A stretch of DNA of 64,000 bases from Lachnospiraceae bacterium (lineage in GTDB: Bacteria; Bacillota; Clostridia; Lachnospirales; Lachnospiraceae): the NCBI GenBank assembly GCA_030524525.1, contig JAUNGI010000007.1, positions 1 through 64,000 on the forward strand, written 5' to 3'. Below, one piece after another: positions 57,426 through 64,000 of this stretch. The notes below the pieces were generated by a model that worked only from the letters and a program-made list of their open reading frames with translations, did not search any database and was not told the origin of the DNA. Position numbers and translations under genes: made by a program. Position 1 is the stretch's first letter. The number at the start of each line of letters is the position of its first letter.

Positions 57426-59045
57426 TTAATTTTGCTGAAGATTATCCGGCAGAACGTTTTCCGCCCGGCGCAGCCAGACGGAGAATTCCGTATGATACGG
57501 CTCCGCAGGCGCGGTCTCAAGCCGCAGCTCTCCGTGATGCAGCTCCACGATGCGCCTTACGACCGAAAGTCCCAGACCCGTGCTGCCGTTCGACTGACGC
57601 GCCGCGTCTCCGGTCACGAACGGCTCGAACACTCTTGCCGCGATCTCCTTGGAGATCCCCACGCCGTTGTCCGCAACGGTCAAACGGAGCCGCGGGCCTT
57701 CGTCCGCGATCGCCACAAAGATCGTCGTCCCCGCCGGATTGTACTTTAACGAATTGCCGATCAGATTTCCGATCAGACGCTTGATGAGCGTCCGATCCGC
57801 ATTGACGTAAAGCGGCGCGTCCGGGATCGCAAGCTCCAGCTCAAAATGCTTTTCCTCGATCTCGTTGTATTTTTCGGAAAAGATCTCCTTGCAGGTCTCG
57901 CACAGATCCAGACATTCCAGCGTGGGGCAGTATTCGGGATGCTCGATCGACGAATATTCAAACAGCGAATTGACCAGCTCCACGGCGACCTTCGACTTTC
58001 GATAGATCGCTTCCAGATACTGTTCCTTCTTTTCCTCCGGGACCGCGCCTTCCGCAAAGGCGCGCGCATAACCGTAAATGACCGTCAGAGGCGTTTTGAT
58101 ATCGTGTGAAATGTTCGCCACGATCCTCCGGCTCTCCGAATTGATCCGTTCTTTTTCGCGCAGCGCGCTTTGCTGCGATTCCAGCAGCTCGTAAAAGCTT
58201 TGCAGCATCGCCCGGAATTCCAGCGGCGTGTGCTCCCAGTCGAGCGCGTACGACTCGCCGCTCTTGTACGCCACCACCGCTTCGTTCAGCAAACGGAACT
58301 GTCTGCGTACCGTGTGGGAAAACCAGACCGCCTGAATGATCGTGACGGCGAGCAGCAGCGGAACGGCAAGCAGCCAAATTCGCCTTGTTTTCTGAACGAC
58401 CTCGTCGTAGCCGTCCATGCTGATCGACGAACCGGCAAACACCACCTGCCGCCACCGTCCCTGCCAATTCCGATATTGATATTTATATATCTCTGCCCCG
58501 TTATAAACGCCGTTGATCATCTGAAACTCGATCCGGCTGAGCTTTTCCCTGCCGGGAAACAGATCCCCCTCAAGAATGTTCAGATCCTCGTCCAGCACCG
58601 CCTCGGCTTCGCAGACCATTGCGTCGTTTTCCCAGTCGTAGGAGACCAGAAAGACATGGTGCCGCAGGTTCCCGTCCTCGTCCGTCTTTTCCAGAATGTT
58701 GTAATAGCCGTCGTCGTTCCAATCCAGAATAATATCTACGTTTTCCTTCTGTATCTTCTCGCCGAACACCTTGTCGCTCGTGTATATGATCCGCTCATTG
58801 TAATCCATCACGACGTACTTGCAGCCGGGAAAGCTTTTCATTGGTATATTCTGAAAGTTTTCCTCAATCAGATCCTGCTCATACTCCAAAAAGTCCGACA
58901 TGGACGGAAACGCATTGAACAGAATTCGGTTGCTCCAGCTGTTAAACAGCCAGTAAATAATCAGGCAGGACAGAATATAGATAACAAAACGTATCATGCA
59001 GGTAACGACAAAGCTGTGCGTTATGTCCTTATAATTCACTTTCAA
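57426..59045 (-). CDS. Sensor histidine kinase
   Basis: The 539-residue kinase has an N-terminal helix (VIYILSCLIIYWLFN), an external sensor domain of about 190 residues, a second helix (LLAVPLLLAVTIIQAVWF), a HAMP-like linker, the H-box ANISHDIKTPLTVIYGYA near residue 320, and an ATPase domain with NLIGNSLKYNP (N), DNGVGIS (G1) and GSTGLGLSVV (G2). The start is a TTG at 59045 overlapping the regulator gene by 17 bases. With the OmpR-type regulator it stands directly upstream of the dlt-like operon, as TCSs that sense cationic peptides often do. Confidence 0.92.
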   Translation of the reverse strand: MKVNYKDITHSFVVTCMIRFVIYILSCLIIYWLFNSWSNRILFNAFPSMSDFLEYEQDLIEENFQNIPMKSFPGCKYVVMDYNERIIYTSDKVFGEKIQKENVDIILDWNDDGYYNILEKTDEDGNLRHHVFLVSYDWENDAMVCEAEAVLDEDLNILEGDLFPGREKLSRIEFQMINGVYNGAEIYKYQYRNWQGRWRQVVFAGSSISMDGYDEVVQKTRRIWLLAVPLLLAVTIIQAVWFSHTVRRQFRLLNEAVVAYKSGESYALDWEHTPLEFRAMLQSFYELLESQQSALREKERINSESRRIVANISHDIKTPLTVIYGYARAFAEGAVPEEKKEQYLEAIYRKSKVAVELVNSLFEYSSIEHPEYCPTLECLDLCETCKEIFSEKYNEIEEKHFELELAIPDAPLYVNADRTLIKRLIGNLIGNSLKYNPAGTTIFVAIADEGPRLRLTVADNGVGISKEIAARVFEPFVTGDAARQSNGSTGLGLSVVRRIVELHHGELRLETAPAEPYHTEFSVWLRRAENVLPDNLQQN

Positions 59046-59727
59046 TTTTGTACCCCAGCCCCCGGATCGTCTTAATATATTTCGGATTTGCCGTGTCGTC
59101 GCCGATCTTGGCGCGAATGTTGGAGATATGCACCATCATCGTATTGTCGTCGCTTGCGTACCACTCTCCGTTGACGCATTCGTATAGCTGCGCCTTTGTA
59201 AATACCCTTCCCGGATTGCGCATGAGCTTTGCCATGATTTTCAGCTCGACCGAGGTCAGCGGCACGGTCTCTCCGTTCTTTTTCAGAATATACTGTTCGG
59301 TGTCAAATTCCAGCTCGCCGACCCTGAGCGTGGCAGCCGCGGCGTTCTCCGATCTGCCCATCCGGCAATATCTGCGGAGCATCGCCTTGACGTAGGCGAC
59401 GACCTCCAGCGGGTCAAACGGCTTGGTCAGATACGCGTCGGCGCCGATATCCAGCCCCAGTACGCGATCCACGTTCAGGTTCTTCGCGGAAATAATAATG
59501 ATCGGAATATCGGTGCTCTGCCGGGCGGCGCGGATAAAGTCGTAACCGTTCATCTCCGGCATCATGATATCCACCAGCGCAACGGAAATGTCCTCCTTCG
59601 CCAGCACCGAAAGAGCCTCCTTCCCGTTTGCCGCCGGATAGACCGCAAAGCCGTTGCTCTCCAAATAAAGCGAAAGCAGCTCCACAATGTCGCTGTCGTC
59701 CTCCGCAACGAGTACCCCGTATTTCAT
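59029..59727 (-). CDS. Response regulator, OmpR/PhoB type
   Basis: The product (232 residues) has a receiver domain with VAEDDSDI, the phospho-acceptor in ALVDIMMPEMNGYD near residue 53 and K in YLTKPFDP, then a winged-helix output domain (LTSVELKIMAKLMRNPGRVF ... DNTMMVHISNIRAKIGDD ... YIKTIRGLGYKIE). It is the partner of the overlapping kinase gene. The ATG at 59727 is preferred to one 87 bases upstream, which would add an unrelated extension. Confidence 0.93.
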   Translation of the reverse strand: MKYGVLVAEDDSDIVELLSLYLESNGFAVYPAANGKEALSVLAKEDISVALVDIMMPEMNGYDFIRAARQSTDIPIIIISAKNLNVDRVLGLDIGADAYLTKPFDPLEVVAYVKAMLRRYCRMGRSENAAAATLRVGELEFDTEQYILKKNGETVPLTSVELKIMAKLMRNPGRVFTKAQLYECVNGEWYASDDNTMMVHISNIRAKIGDDTANPKYIKTIRGLGYKIESEL

Positions 59728-59818
59728 ATCCGTTCCGTCTCCTGTCAGATAAAAGTATATGCCTCGGCACATTTTCTGCGCCGGACCCTGCCGCTTCGCA
59801 GTTTCTCCCTGCAAATGC

Positions 59819-59859
59819 GAAAGGGACCGAGGCTCCTACCCGAAGCCTCAGCCCCTTTT
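59819..59859 (-). terminator. Terminator between the ABC exporter operon and the two-component genes
   Basis: GGGGCTGAGGCT and AGCCTCGGTCCC pair on the minus strand with a short loop, ending in a few U residues. It lies about 65 bases after the last permease gene. Confidence 0.65.
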
Positions 59860-59923
59860 GCATCATATAAGTTTCGGATAAAGCCCTCCTATACCAAACC
59901 TAAAGATTTCTTAAGGTATTCGG

Positions 59924-61255
59924 TTATTTCCCGCGAATTACGCCGGTCAGCGTTTTCCAACTGATTTTCTGCCCGGTGTACAGCACCAGTCCGCGGTAGA
60001 TGCGGGCGGTCAGCCAGACAAGCGCCGCAGACGCTAAAAGCAAAAGCACCGTGGAAAGAACGCCGATCCCCCAGCCCACCGTTCCGGTCAGAAGCTCCGC
60101 AGGCACGCAGAACGGCGCGGTAAACGGAACGACCCGGCAAACGCGCAGAACCGTTTCGTTTTCCGCAAGCAGAGCGAAGTACGGCACGAGCCAGCCGATC
60201 AGAACCGGATAGATAAAGACCGCCTGCGCGCTTGCGGTGTCCTCCGGCTTGGAAACGATGCTTCCCGCCACGCCTGCCAGCGCAAAGAACAGCAGACAGC
60301 CCGCGCTGAACACAACGATCGCCAGAATCACGGACGGAACGCTCAGCGCCGTGCTGCCAAGCTCCTCCCGCAGGAAATTCACCGCCTGCGTTACCGTACT
60401 TCCGCCGTCCGGAAACAGCTTCGCCGCAGCAAACGAGCTTCCGAATACGCCCACCAAAATGCAGCCGATCCAAATAAAGCACTGGAGCATCGCCGTACTG
60501 AAAATGGCGAGCACCTTGCCCGTAACGAGCGCATACGGGTGGATGGAGGTCAGCAGCGTTTCCATAAGCTTGGAGGTCTTCTCCACCGAAACCTCCTTGC
60601 TGACGCTCTGCCCGTACAGCAAAACGATGAAGTACATAAACAGTCCGAACATCATGGGCGCAAGATACTTTATCAAAGTCGCGGCAAGGCTCGTCTGCTC
60701 GCCCGCCTCGATGCTCGACGACATCACGGGCATTTGCAGCAGAACCACCTGCGCGGGCTGAATGTCCGCATTCAGAAGCACGGCGGCGTAAATGCAGTCC
60801 GTAAGCGCCGTTTCCAGTTCCTCCACGGAGTCTTCCTCCACGGACGATCCGTCCGGAATGAAAACGCTTAAAACGAGCCGGTCTTCCTCCCGCTTCAGCA
60901 CGCCGGCGCAGGTACGCTCGGACTGCTCCGCCGCATAGGCGATCAGCTCCTCCACGGGACGCGTCCCCACCGTCTCCAGCGCAACGTCCGCCAGCTCCTC
61001 CTCGGAAGAAAACAGCTCCGGCAGGGCGTCAAGGGAAAGCTCCGTTTCATTCATCAGGCACAGCCGCTCGATCCTTCCCTCCTGCGCCTCCTCGTCTTCC
61101 TCCTCCGGCATGGCGGTGATCAGAATGACCGCGGCGAGCACGCCCACCAGCAGAACGCCGATCAGCGCGGTAACGATCTTGAAGCGGGCGTTGCCCATAT
61201 ACTGCTTGCAGGTAAACGAATAGGCAAGCTTCCAATTTTTCAGTGAATGTTTCAT
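59924..61255 (-). CDS. ABC-2 type transporter permease (NatB-like)
   Basis: The 443-residue protein has an N-terminal helix (IVTALIGVLLVGVLAAVILIT), an extracytoplasmic domain of about 140 residues, and six C-terminal helices (for example FGLFMYFIVLLYGQSVS, VLAIFSTAMLQCFIWIGCILV and TVLLLLASAALVWLT). EVSVEKTSKLMETLLTSI is a motif shared with NatB/YhaP permeases of sodium- or antibiotic-efflux ABC transporters. Its ATG overlaps the previous stop (ATGA), so it pairs with the upstream permease. Confidence 0.88.
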   Translation of the reverse strand: MKHSLKNWKLAYSFTCKQYMGNARFKIVTALIGVLLVGVLAAVILITAMPEEEDEEAQEGRIERLCLMNETELSLDALPELFSSEEELADVALETVGTRPVEELIAYAAEQSERTCAGVLKREEDRLVLSVFIPDGSSVEEDSVEELETALTDCIYAAVLLNADIQPAQVVLLQMPVMSSSIEAGEQTSLAATLIKYLAPMMFGLFMYFIVLLYGQSVSKEVSVEKTSKLMETLLTSIHPYALVTGKVLAIFSTAMLQCFIWIGCILVGVFGSSFAAAKLFPDGGSTVTQAVNFLREELGSTALSVPSVILAIVVFSAGCLLFFALAGVAGSIVSKPEDTASAQAVFIYPVLIGWLVPYFALLAENETVLRVCRVVPFTAPFCVPAELLTGTVGWGIGVLSTVLLLLASAALVWLTARIYRGLVLYTGQKISWKTLTGVIRGK

Positions 61256-62640
61256 AAAGCCCCCTTCTGCGTCTTCCGCTCCTTTTTCAGGCTCTTATAG
61301 ATCCCGAACAGCTCCTTGAGCTTGATCGGGCTGCCGTTATGCGTGATGAGCAGCTCATAGATCGTCGCCACAAAGCGAAGCAGCAGCAGATCCACCGCCA
61401 CAAGCACCGCGATCGCAAGGAACGCCGCCCAGCCGCCGATATTTCCCACCAGCAGCGCGCCCGGCAGCAGATACGGTGCGGAGAGCGGAAAGATCAGAGA
61501 AAACGTCACAAATGCGCTTTCTCCCGAAATCTGGAGCATGTTTGCCGCCGAAACGGCGACATAGACGCCGATCATGTTCGAGATCGTCAGGAGCATCAGC
61601 CCCTCCTGCGTTTCCTCGATCTTGCTGACCGTCGCGCCGCACATGGCGGCAAGAACCGCGTAAAACAGAAAGCCGAAGCAGATCACCACGGCGGACAGCA
61701 AAAGGTTGAACGGATTGATATTTGTCCAAATGCCCGCCGGAAGCAGCCCTTCCAGCACGCTCTTTTTCCCCGTCACCAGCCCGGTCACCCAGTTGGAGCC
61801 AAGCAGCAGTCCGATCATGACAAACATCTGCCCCACCGAAGCAAGCAGCATTGCAAGCGTCTTGCCCATCACAAGCGCCATCGGACGAACGGAGGTCAGC
61901 AGAAGTTCCACGACGCGCGTCGATTTATCCACGACGATCGAAGTCGCGACCTGTGAGCTGGCAATGCAGTTGACCATCATAACCACGAACGCAACGCCGT
62001 ACATGAGCCAATACTGCGCGTTGGAGATCTTCGTGTCTTCTTCCGCGATCGGCTTGTTGTTTTCGTCGGCATGCTGCACGAGCAGCGCTACCTGCGTGTC
62101 CAAAACCGCCCGCTGCGCGTCCGTCAGCCCCGCCGCCGCTTCCTTAAAAGCCGCGACGCAGTCGGTCAGGCGATCCGCCAAGAAGCTTCCTTCCTCCTCG
62201 CCGATCGCTCCCGACGCGGGGCGCACGACCTCCATCGTCAGCCCAAGCTCTCCCATGTACAGCCGGGCGATCACGGTATCCTCCGTTTCCTCGCTTTCCA
62301 AGACTTTGAGCATTTCCTCATAGGGCACGTCCGCTTTTTCCAGCGCCGCCTCGGCGAACGCCGGCTCCGCGTGCACCGCCTCAAAGCTCATGCCCATCTC
62401 CGAAAAGGATGTTCCGAACAGCTCCTCGGTCTCGTCGTACCAGACGATCCTGCGGATGCTGCTTTCGGTGAGCTTCTCGTCCCCGCCGCCCTGATTCTGA
62501 ATCAGCTGCAAAAGCGGCATGGAAACAAGGGAAAGCACCGCCAGCAGGATCGTAAAGATCAGATAGCCCCTGTTTTTGAGCGTCTGCACCAGCGTAAAGG
62601 CAAAGACCTTTCCGGTACCGCGAAATTCACTCCTCTTCAT
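61252..62640 (-). CDS. ABC-2 type transporter permease (NatB-like)
   Basis: The 462-residue protein has the same plan as its neighbour: helix 1 (YLIFTILLAVLSLVSMPLLQ), a large external loop, and six C-terminal helices, with SIVVDKSTRVVELLLTSVRP as the NatB-like motif. It overlaps the ATPase gene upstream by 14 bases and the next permease by four. The two permeases and the ATPase would form one exporter. Confidence 0.88.
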   Translation of the reverse strand: MKRSEFRGTGKVFAFTLVQTLKNRGYLIFTILLAVLSLVSMPLLQLIQNQGGGDEKLTESSIRRIVWYDETEELFGTSFSEMGMSFEAVHAEPAFAEAALEKADVPYEEMLKVLESEETEDTVIARLYMGELGLTMEVVRPASGAIGEEEGSFLADRLTDCVAAFKEAAAGLTDAQRAVLDTQVALLVQHADENNKPIAEEDTKISNAQYWLMYGVAFVVMMVNCIASSQVATSIVVDKSTRVVELLLTSVRPMALVMGKTLAMLLASVGQMFVMIGLLLGSNWVTGLVTGKKSVLEGLLPAGIWTNINPFNLLLSAVVICFGFLFYAVLAAMCGATVSKIEETQEGLMLLTISNMIGVYVAVSAANMLQISGESAFVTFSLIFPLSAPYLLPGALLVGNIGGWAAFLAIAVLVAVDLLLLRFVATIYELLITHNGSPIKLKELFGIYKSLKKERKTQKGAL

Positions 62641-63568
62641 GGCTCTCCCCTACCTTTTCCACGAATATCTCGTGCAGCGACGGCTCTCTCAGCTCAAAGC
62701 GGACGATCGTGACCCGATGCTCCGTCAGGGTTCGCAGAAACGCCATTGCCTGTTCCTCTCCGGTCACCTTCAAATGGTATTCCGACGGCAGCTTCTCGGC
62801 GATGGTAAGTCCGGCCTCCTCCACATAGGCGGCGATATCCTCGTCGCATTTTACAAACAGATTCACCCTGCCGTAGCTCTTCTTGATCTCGTCGAGATTG
62901 CCCTGAAGCACCACCTTGCCCCGGTTGAGAATGGTCAGGTCGGTGCAGAATTCCTCGATCGTAGGCATCTGGTGGCTCGACATGATGATGTATTTGTCCT
63001 TCTGCATTTCCTCCCGGATCACGGTCTTGAACAGATCGGTATTGACCGGGTCGAGTCCGCTGAGCGGCTCGTCCAGCACAAGGATCTCCGGGTCGGAGAT
63101 CAGCGCCGCCATCAGCTGGATCTTCTGCTGATTTCCCTTGCTGAGCTGATCGGCACGGTTCGCCTTGCTCTTTTGCCCCTTGCCCTTTTTGGGCGGGAAG
63201 ATGTATTCGTTCAGCTGCAAGCGATCCGCCCAATAATGGATGCGCTCCAGCGCTTCCAGCTTCGGCACCTGCTTTAGGCGCGCAAAATACAGAAGCTGAT
63301 CCAGCAGCGAATATTTCGGGTACAGCCCGCGTTCCTCCGCCAGATAGCCGATGTTCCGCTCCGAGGGTACCATCGGCTTGCCGTCCCAGAGGATCTCCCC
63401 CTCGTCGTATTGCAGCATGCCGAGCATAACGCGGATCGAGGTCGTCTTTCCGGCGCCGTTCGTGCCGAGCAGGGCGTAGACCCCCGGCTGCTGCATGGCA
63501 AAGCTGAGATGGTCCACGACCACCTTATCCCCATAGGATTTTGTTAAGTTTCGTACTTCAAAGGACAT
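62627..63568 (-). CDS. ABC transporter ATP-binding protein (NatA-like)
   Basis: The protein (313 residues) has Walker A ALLGTNGAGKTTSIRVMLG near residue 34, a Q-loop-like YLAEERGLYP, the signature QLSKGNQQKIQLMAAL, Walker B ILVLDEPLSGLDP and an H-loop (MSSHQM). The YLAEERGLYPKYSLLDQL stretch is typical of NatA/YhaQ ATPases. The ATG at 63568 follows GGAGGGAG; a longer frame extends into the tandem repeats and is not used. It drives the two NatB-like permeases downstream. Confidence 0.92.
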   Translation of the reverse strand: MSFEVRNLTKSYGDKVVVDHLSFAMQQPGVYALLGTNGAGKTTSIRVMLGMLQYDEGEILWDGKPMVPSERNIGYLAEERGLYPKYSLLDQLLYFARLKQVPKLEALERIHYWADRLQLNEYIFPPKKGKGQKSKANRADQLSKGNQQKIQLMAALISDPEILVLDEPLSGLDPVNTDLFKTVIREEMQKDKYIIMSSHQMPTIEEFCTDLTILNRGKVVLQGNLDEIKKSYGRVNLFVKCDEDIAAYVEEAGLTIAEKLPSEYHLKVTGEEQAMAFLRTLTEHRVTIVRFELREPSLHEIFVEKVGESHEEE

Positions 63569-63579
63569 AACTCCCTCCA

Positions 63580-63885
63580 TCACACAATAAACAAGCATTC
63601 CCGCGATCGCCCCTCGTATTCGCAATCCGCGCTGCCGCGTCCTGACTCTAAAAGACGATCGCTCCGTGCTCCGCACTCCCGCGATCGCCCTCCGTATTCG
63701 CAATCCGCGCTGCCACGTCCTGACTCTAAAAGACGATCGCTTCGTGCTTCGCTCTCCCGCGATCGCCCCTCATATTCGCAATCCGCGCTTTCGCGTCCTG
63801 ACTCTAAAAGACGATCGCTTCGTGCTCCGCACTCCCGCGATCGCCCTCCGTATTCGCAATCCGCGCTTTCGCGCTCCTTGCTCAT
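63580..63885 (-). CDS. Possible repeat ORF upstream of the ABC exporter
   Basis: The 78-bp tandem repeats stay open on the minus strand and encode repeats of a 26-residue unit beginning ESADCEYGGRSRECGARSD. The frame starts with an ATG overlapping the stop of a short upstream ORF (ATGA) and stops 11 bases before the ATPase start. The charged, cysteine-containing repeats match no known protein. It may be an artefact of a repeat whose period divides by three. Confidence 0.3.
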   Translation of the reverse strand: MSKERESADCEYGGRSRECGARSDRLLESGRESADCEYEGRSRESEARSDRLLESGRGSADCEYGGRSRECGARSDRLLESGRGSADCEYEGRSRECLFIV

Positions 63886-63890
63886 ACGGG
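63600..63890. repeat. Tandem repeat, 78-bp period, about 3.7 copies
   Basis: Units begin with CCCGCGATCG at 63600, 63678, 63756 and 63834, exactly 78 bp apart, with a few substitutions between copies; the last copy is partial. Each unit contains TATTCGCAATCCGCGCT and GACTCTAAAAGACGATCGC. The last part resembles the sequence next to the downstream hairpin at 63895. Confidence 0.92.
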
Positions 63891-63974
63891 GGCGCCCAGA
63901 CGATATCCATGGATTTGCATATGCAAGCACATGCGAATCCATGGCTGTCGTCTGGGACTTTTAGAGTATATCAT
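63882..63974 (-). CDS. Possible 30-residue leader ORF
   Basis: A GGAGG site precedes an ATG at 63974 and a frame of 30 codons (MIYSKSPRRQPWIRMCLHMQ, then IHGYRLGAPV) whose stop overlaps the start of the repeat ORF. It runs through the large inverted repeat at 63895-63956. Against it, a good promoter (63965-63993) would start transcription inside this frame. Confidence 0.25.
   Translation of the reverse strand: MIYSKSPRRQPWIRMCLHMQIHGYRLGAPV
63895..63956. promoter_or_regulatory. Large inverted repeat upstream of the tandem repeats
   Basis: CCCAGACGA (63895-63903) pairs with TCGTCTGGG (63948-63956), and CCATGGATT (63907-63915) with AATCCATGG (63936-63944), around a 20-base centre that holds the palindrome TTGCATATGCAA. 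It would sit at the 5' end of the exporter transcript or act as an operator. Confidence 0.65.
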
Positions 63975-63993
63975 ATTTACCTCCGTACAACAA
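63965..63993 (-). promoter_or_regulatory. Candidate promoter of the NatAB-like exporter operon
   Basis: TTGTTG (63988-63993), a 17-bp spacer and TATACT (63965-63970) on the minus strand would start transcription just before the large inverted repeat. Confidence 0.5.
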
Positions 63994-64000
63994 GACGAAT

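Noticed and set aside
63600..63890. CRISPR array
   Set aside because: The 78-bp units are tandem and nearly identical over their whole length, with no short repeat alternating with unique spacers and no cas genes.

Overview
The window looks like a chromosome segment from a moderately GC-rich Clostridia-type Firmicute, plausibly a gut anaerobe of the Oscillospiraceae/Lachnospiraceae kind. Supporting signs are Gram-positive style genes and sites: paired GlgC/GlgD, DnaD-like plus DnaC/DnaI-like replication proteins, a CIRCE-controlled Hsp20, a dlt-like cell-envelope operon, strong GGAGG ribosome binding sites and many near-consensus sigma-A promoters. No rRNA, tRNA, phage or insertion sequence was recognised. 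The first 20 kb has an accessory flavour (low-GC genes, gene remnants, repeats); the rest is mostly ordered operons.

Layout. 1-17 kb: a cut-off GH2 glycosidase, NUDIX and HAD hydrolases, a flavoprotein/alcohol dehydrogenase operon divergent from a MerR regulator with a classic 19-bp-spacer operator, a secreted M23 peptidase with a YD-repeat lipoprotein, a MazG-like pseudogene, a DUF234 ATPase, an Lsa-type ABC-F protein with an attenuator-like leader, a decayed histidine kinase, GNAT, XRE, aldo/keto reductase, methyltransferase, P-loop kinase, Hsp20 and a Fic protein. 17-24 kb: an ABC-2 exporter divergent from a NarL-type two-component system, then a PatB/MalY lyase with DUF3737. 24-36 kb: a GH127 arabinofuranosidase, a lone TrpF, a P1B metal ATPase divergent from a TetR regulator, GNAT plus AAA ATPase, two half-ABC exporters around an XRE regulator, and exonuclease III.

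36-51 kb: glycogen precursor synthesis (glgC-glgD), murC, a DnaA-box cluster in front of dnaD-like/dnaC/prs, then a candidate structured leader RNA ending in a terminator just before a five-gene polyamine operon (arginine decarboxylase, SpeE, agmatinase, carboxynorspermidine dehydrogenase and decarboxylase). This operon encodes two chemically different triamine routes.

51-64 kb (minus strand): a two-component system feeds into a dlt-like operon of adenylating enzyme, fold-III PLP decarboxylase, carrier protein, MBOAT acyltransferase and SGNH protein. The decarboxylase is not part of a standard dlt operon. By analogy with BtrK of butirosin biosynthesis it may decarboxylate a carrier-bound amino acid, so that a non-alanyl amino-acyl group is exported to the envelope. 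This is the best candidate for an undescribed system. Upstream lies a NatAB-like ABC exporter preceded by 78-bp tandem repeats that stay open as a 26-residue repeat frame. Two families of short palindromic repeats are scattered between genes across the window.
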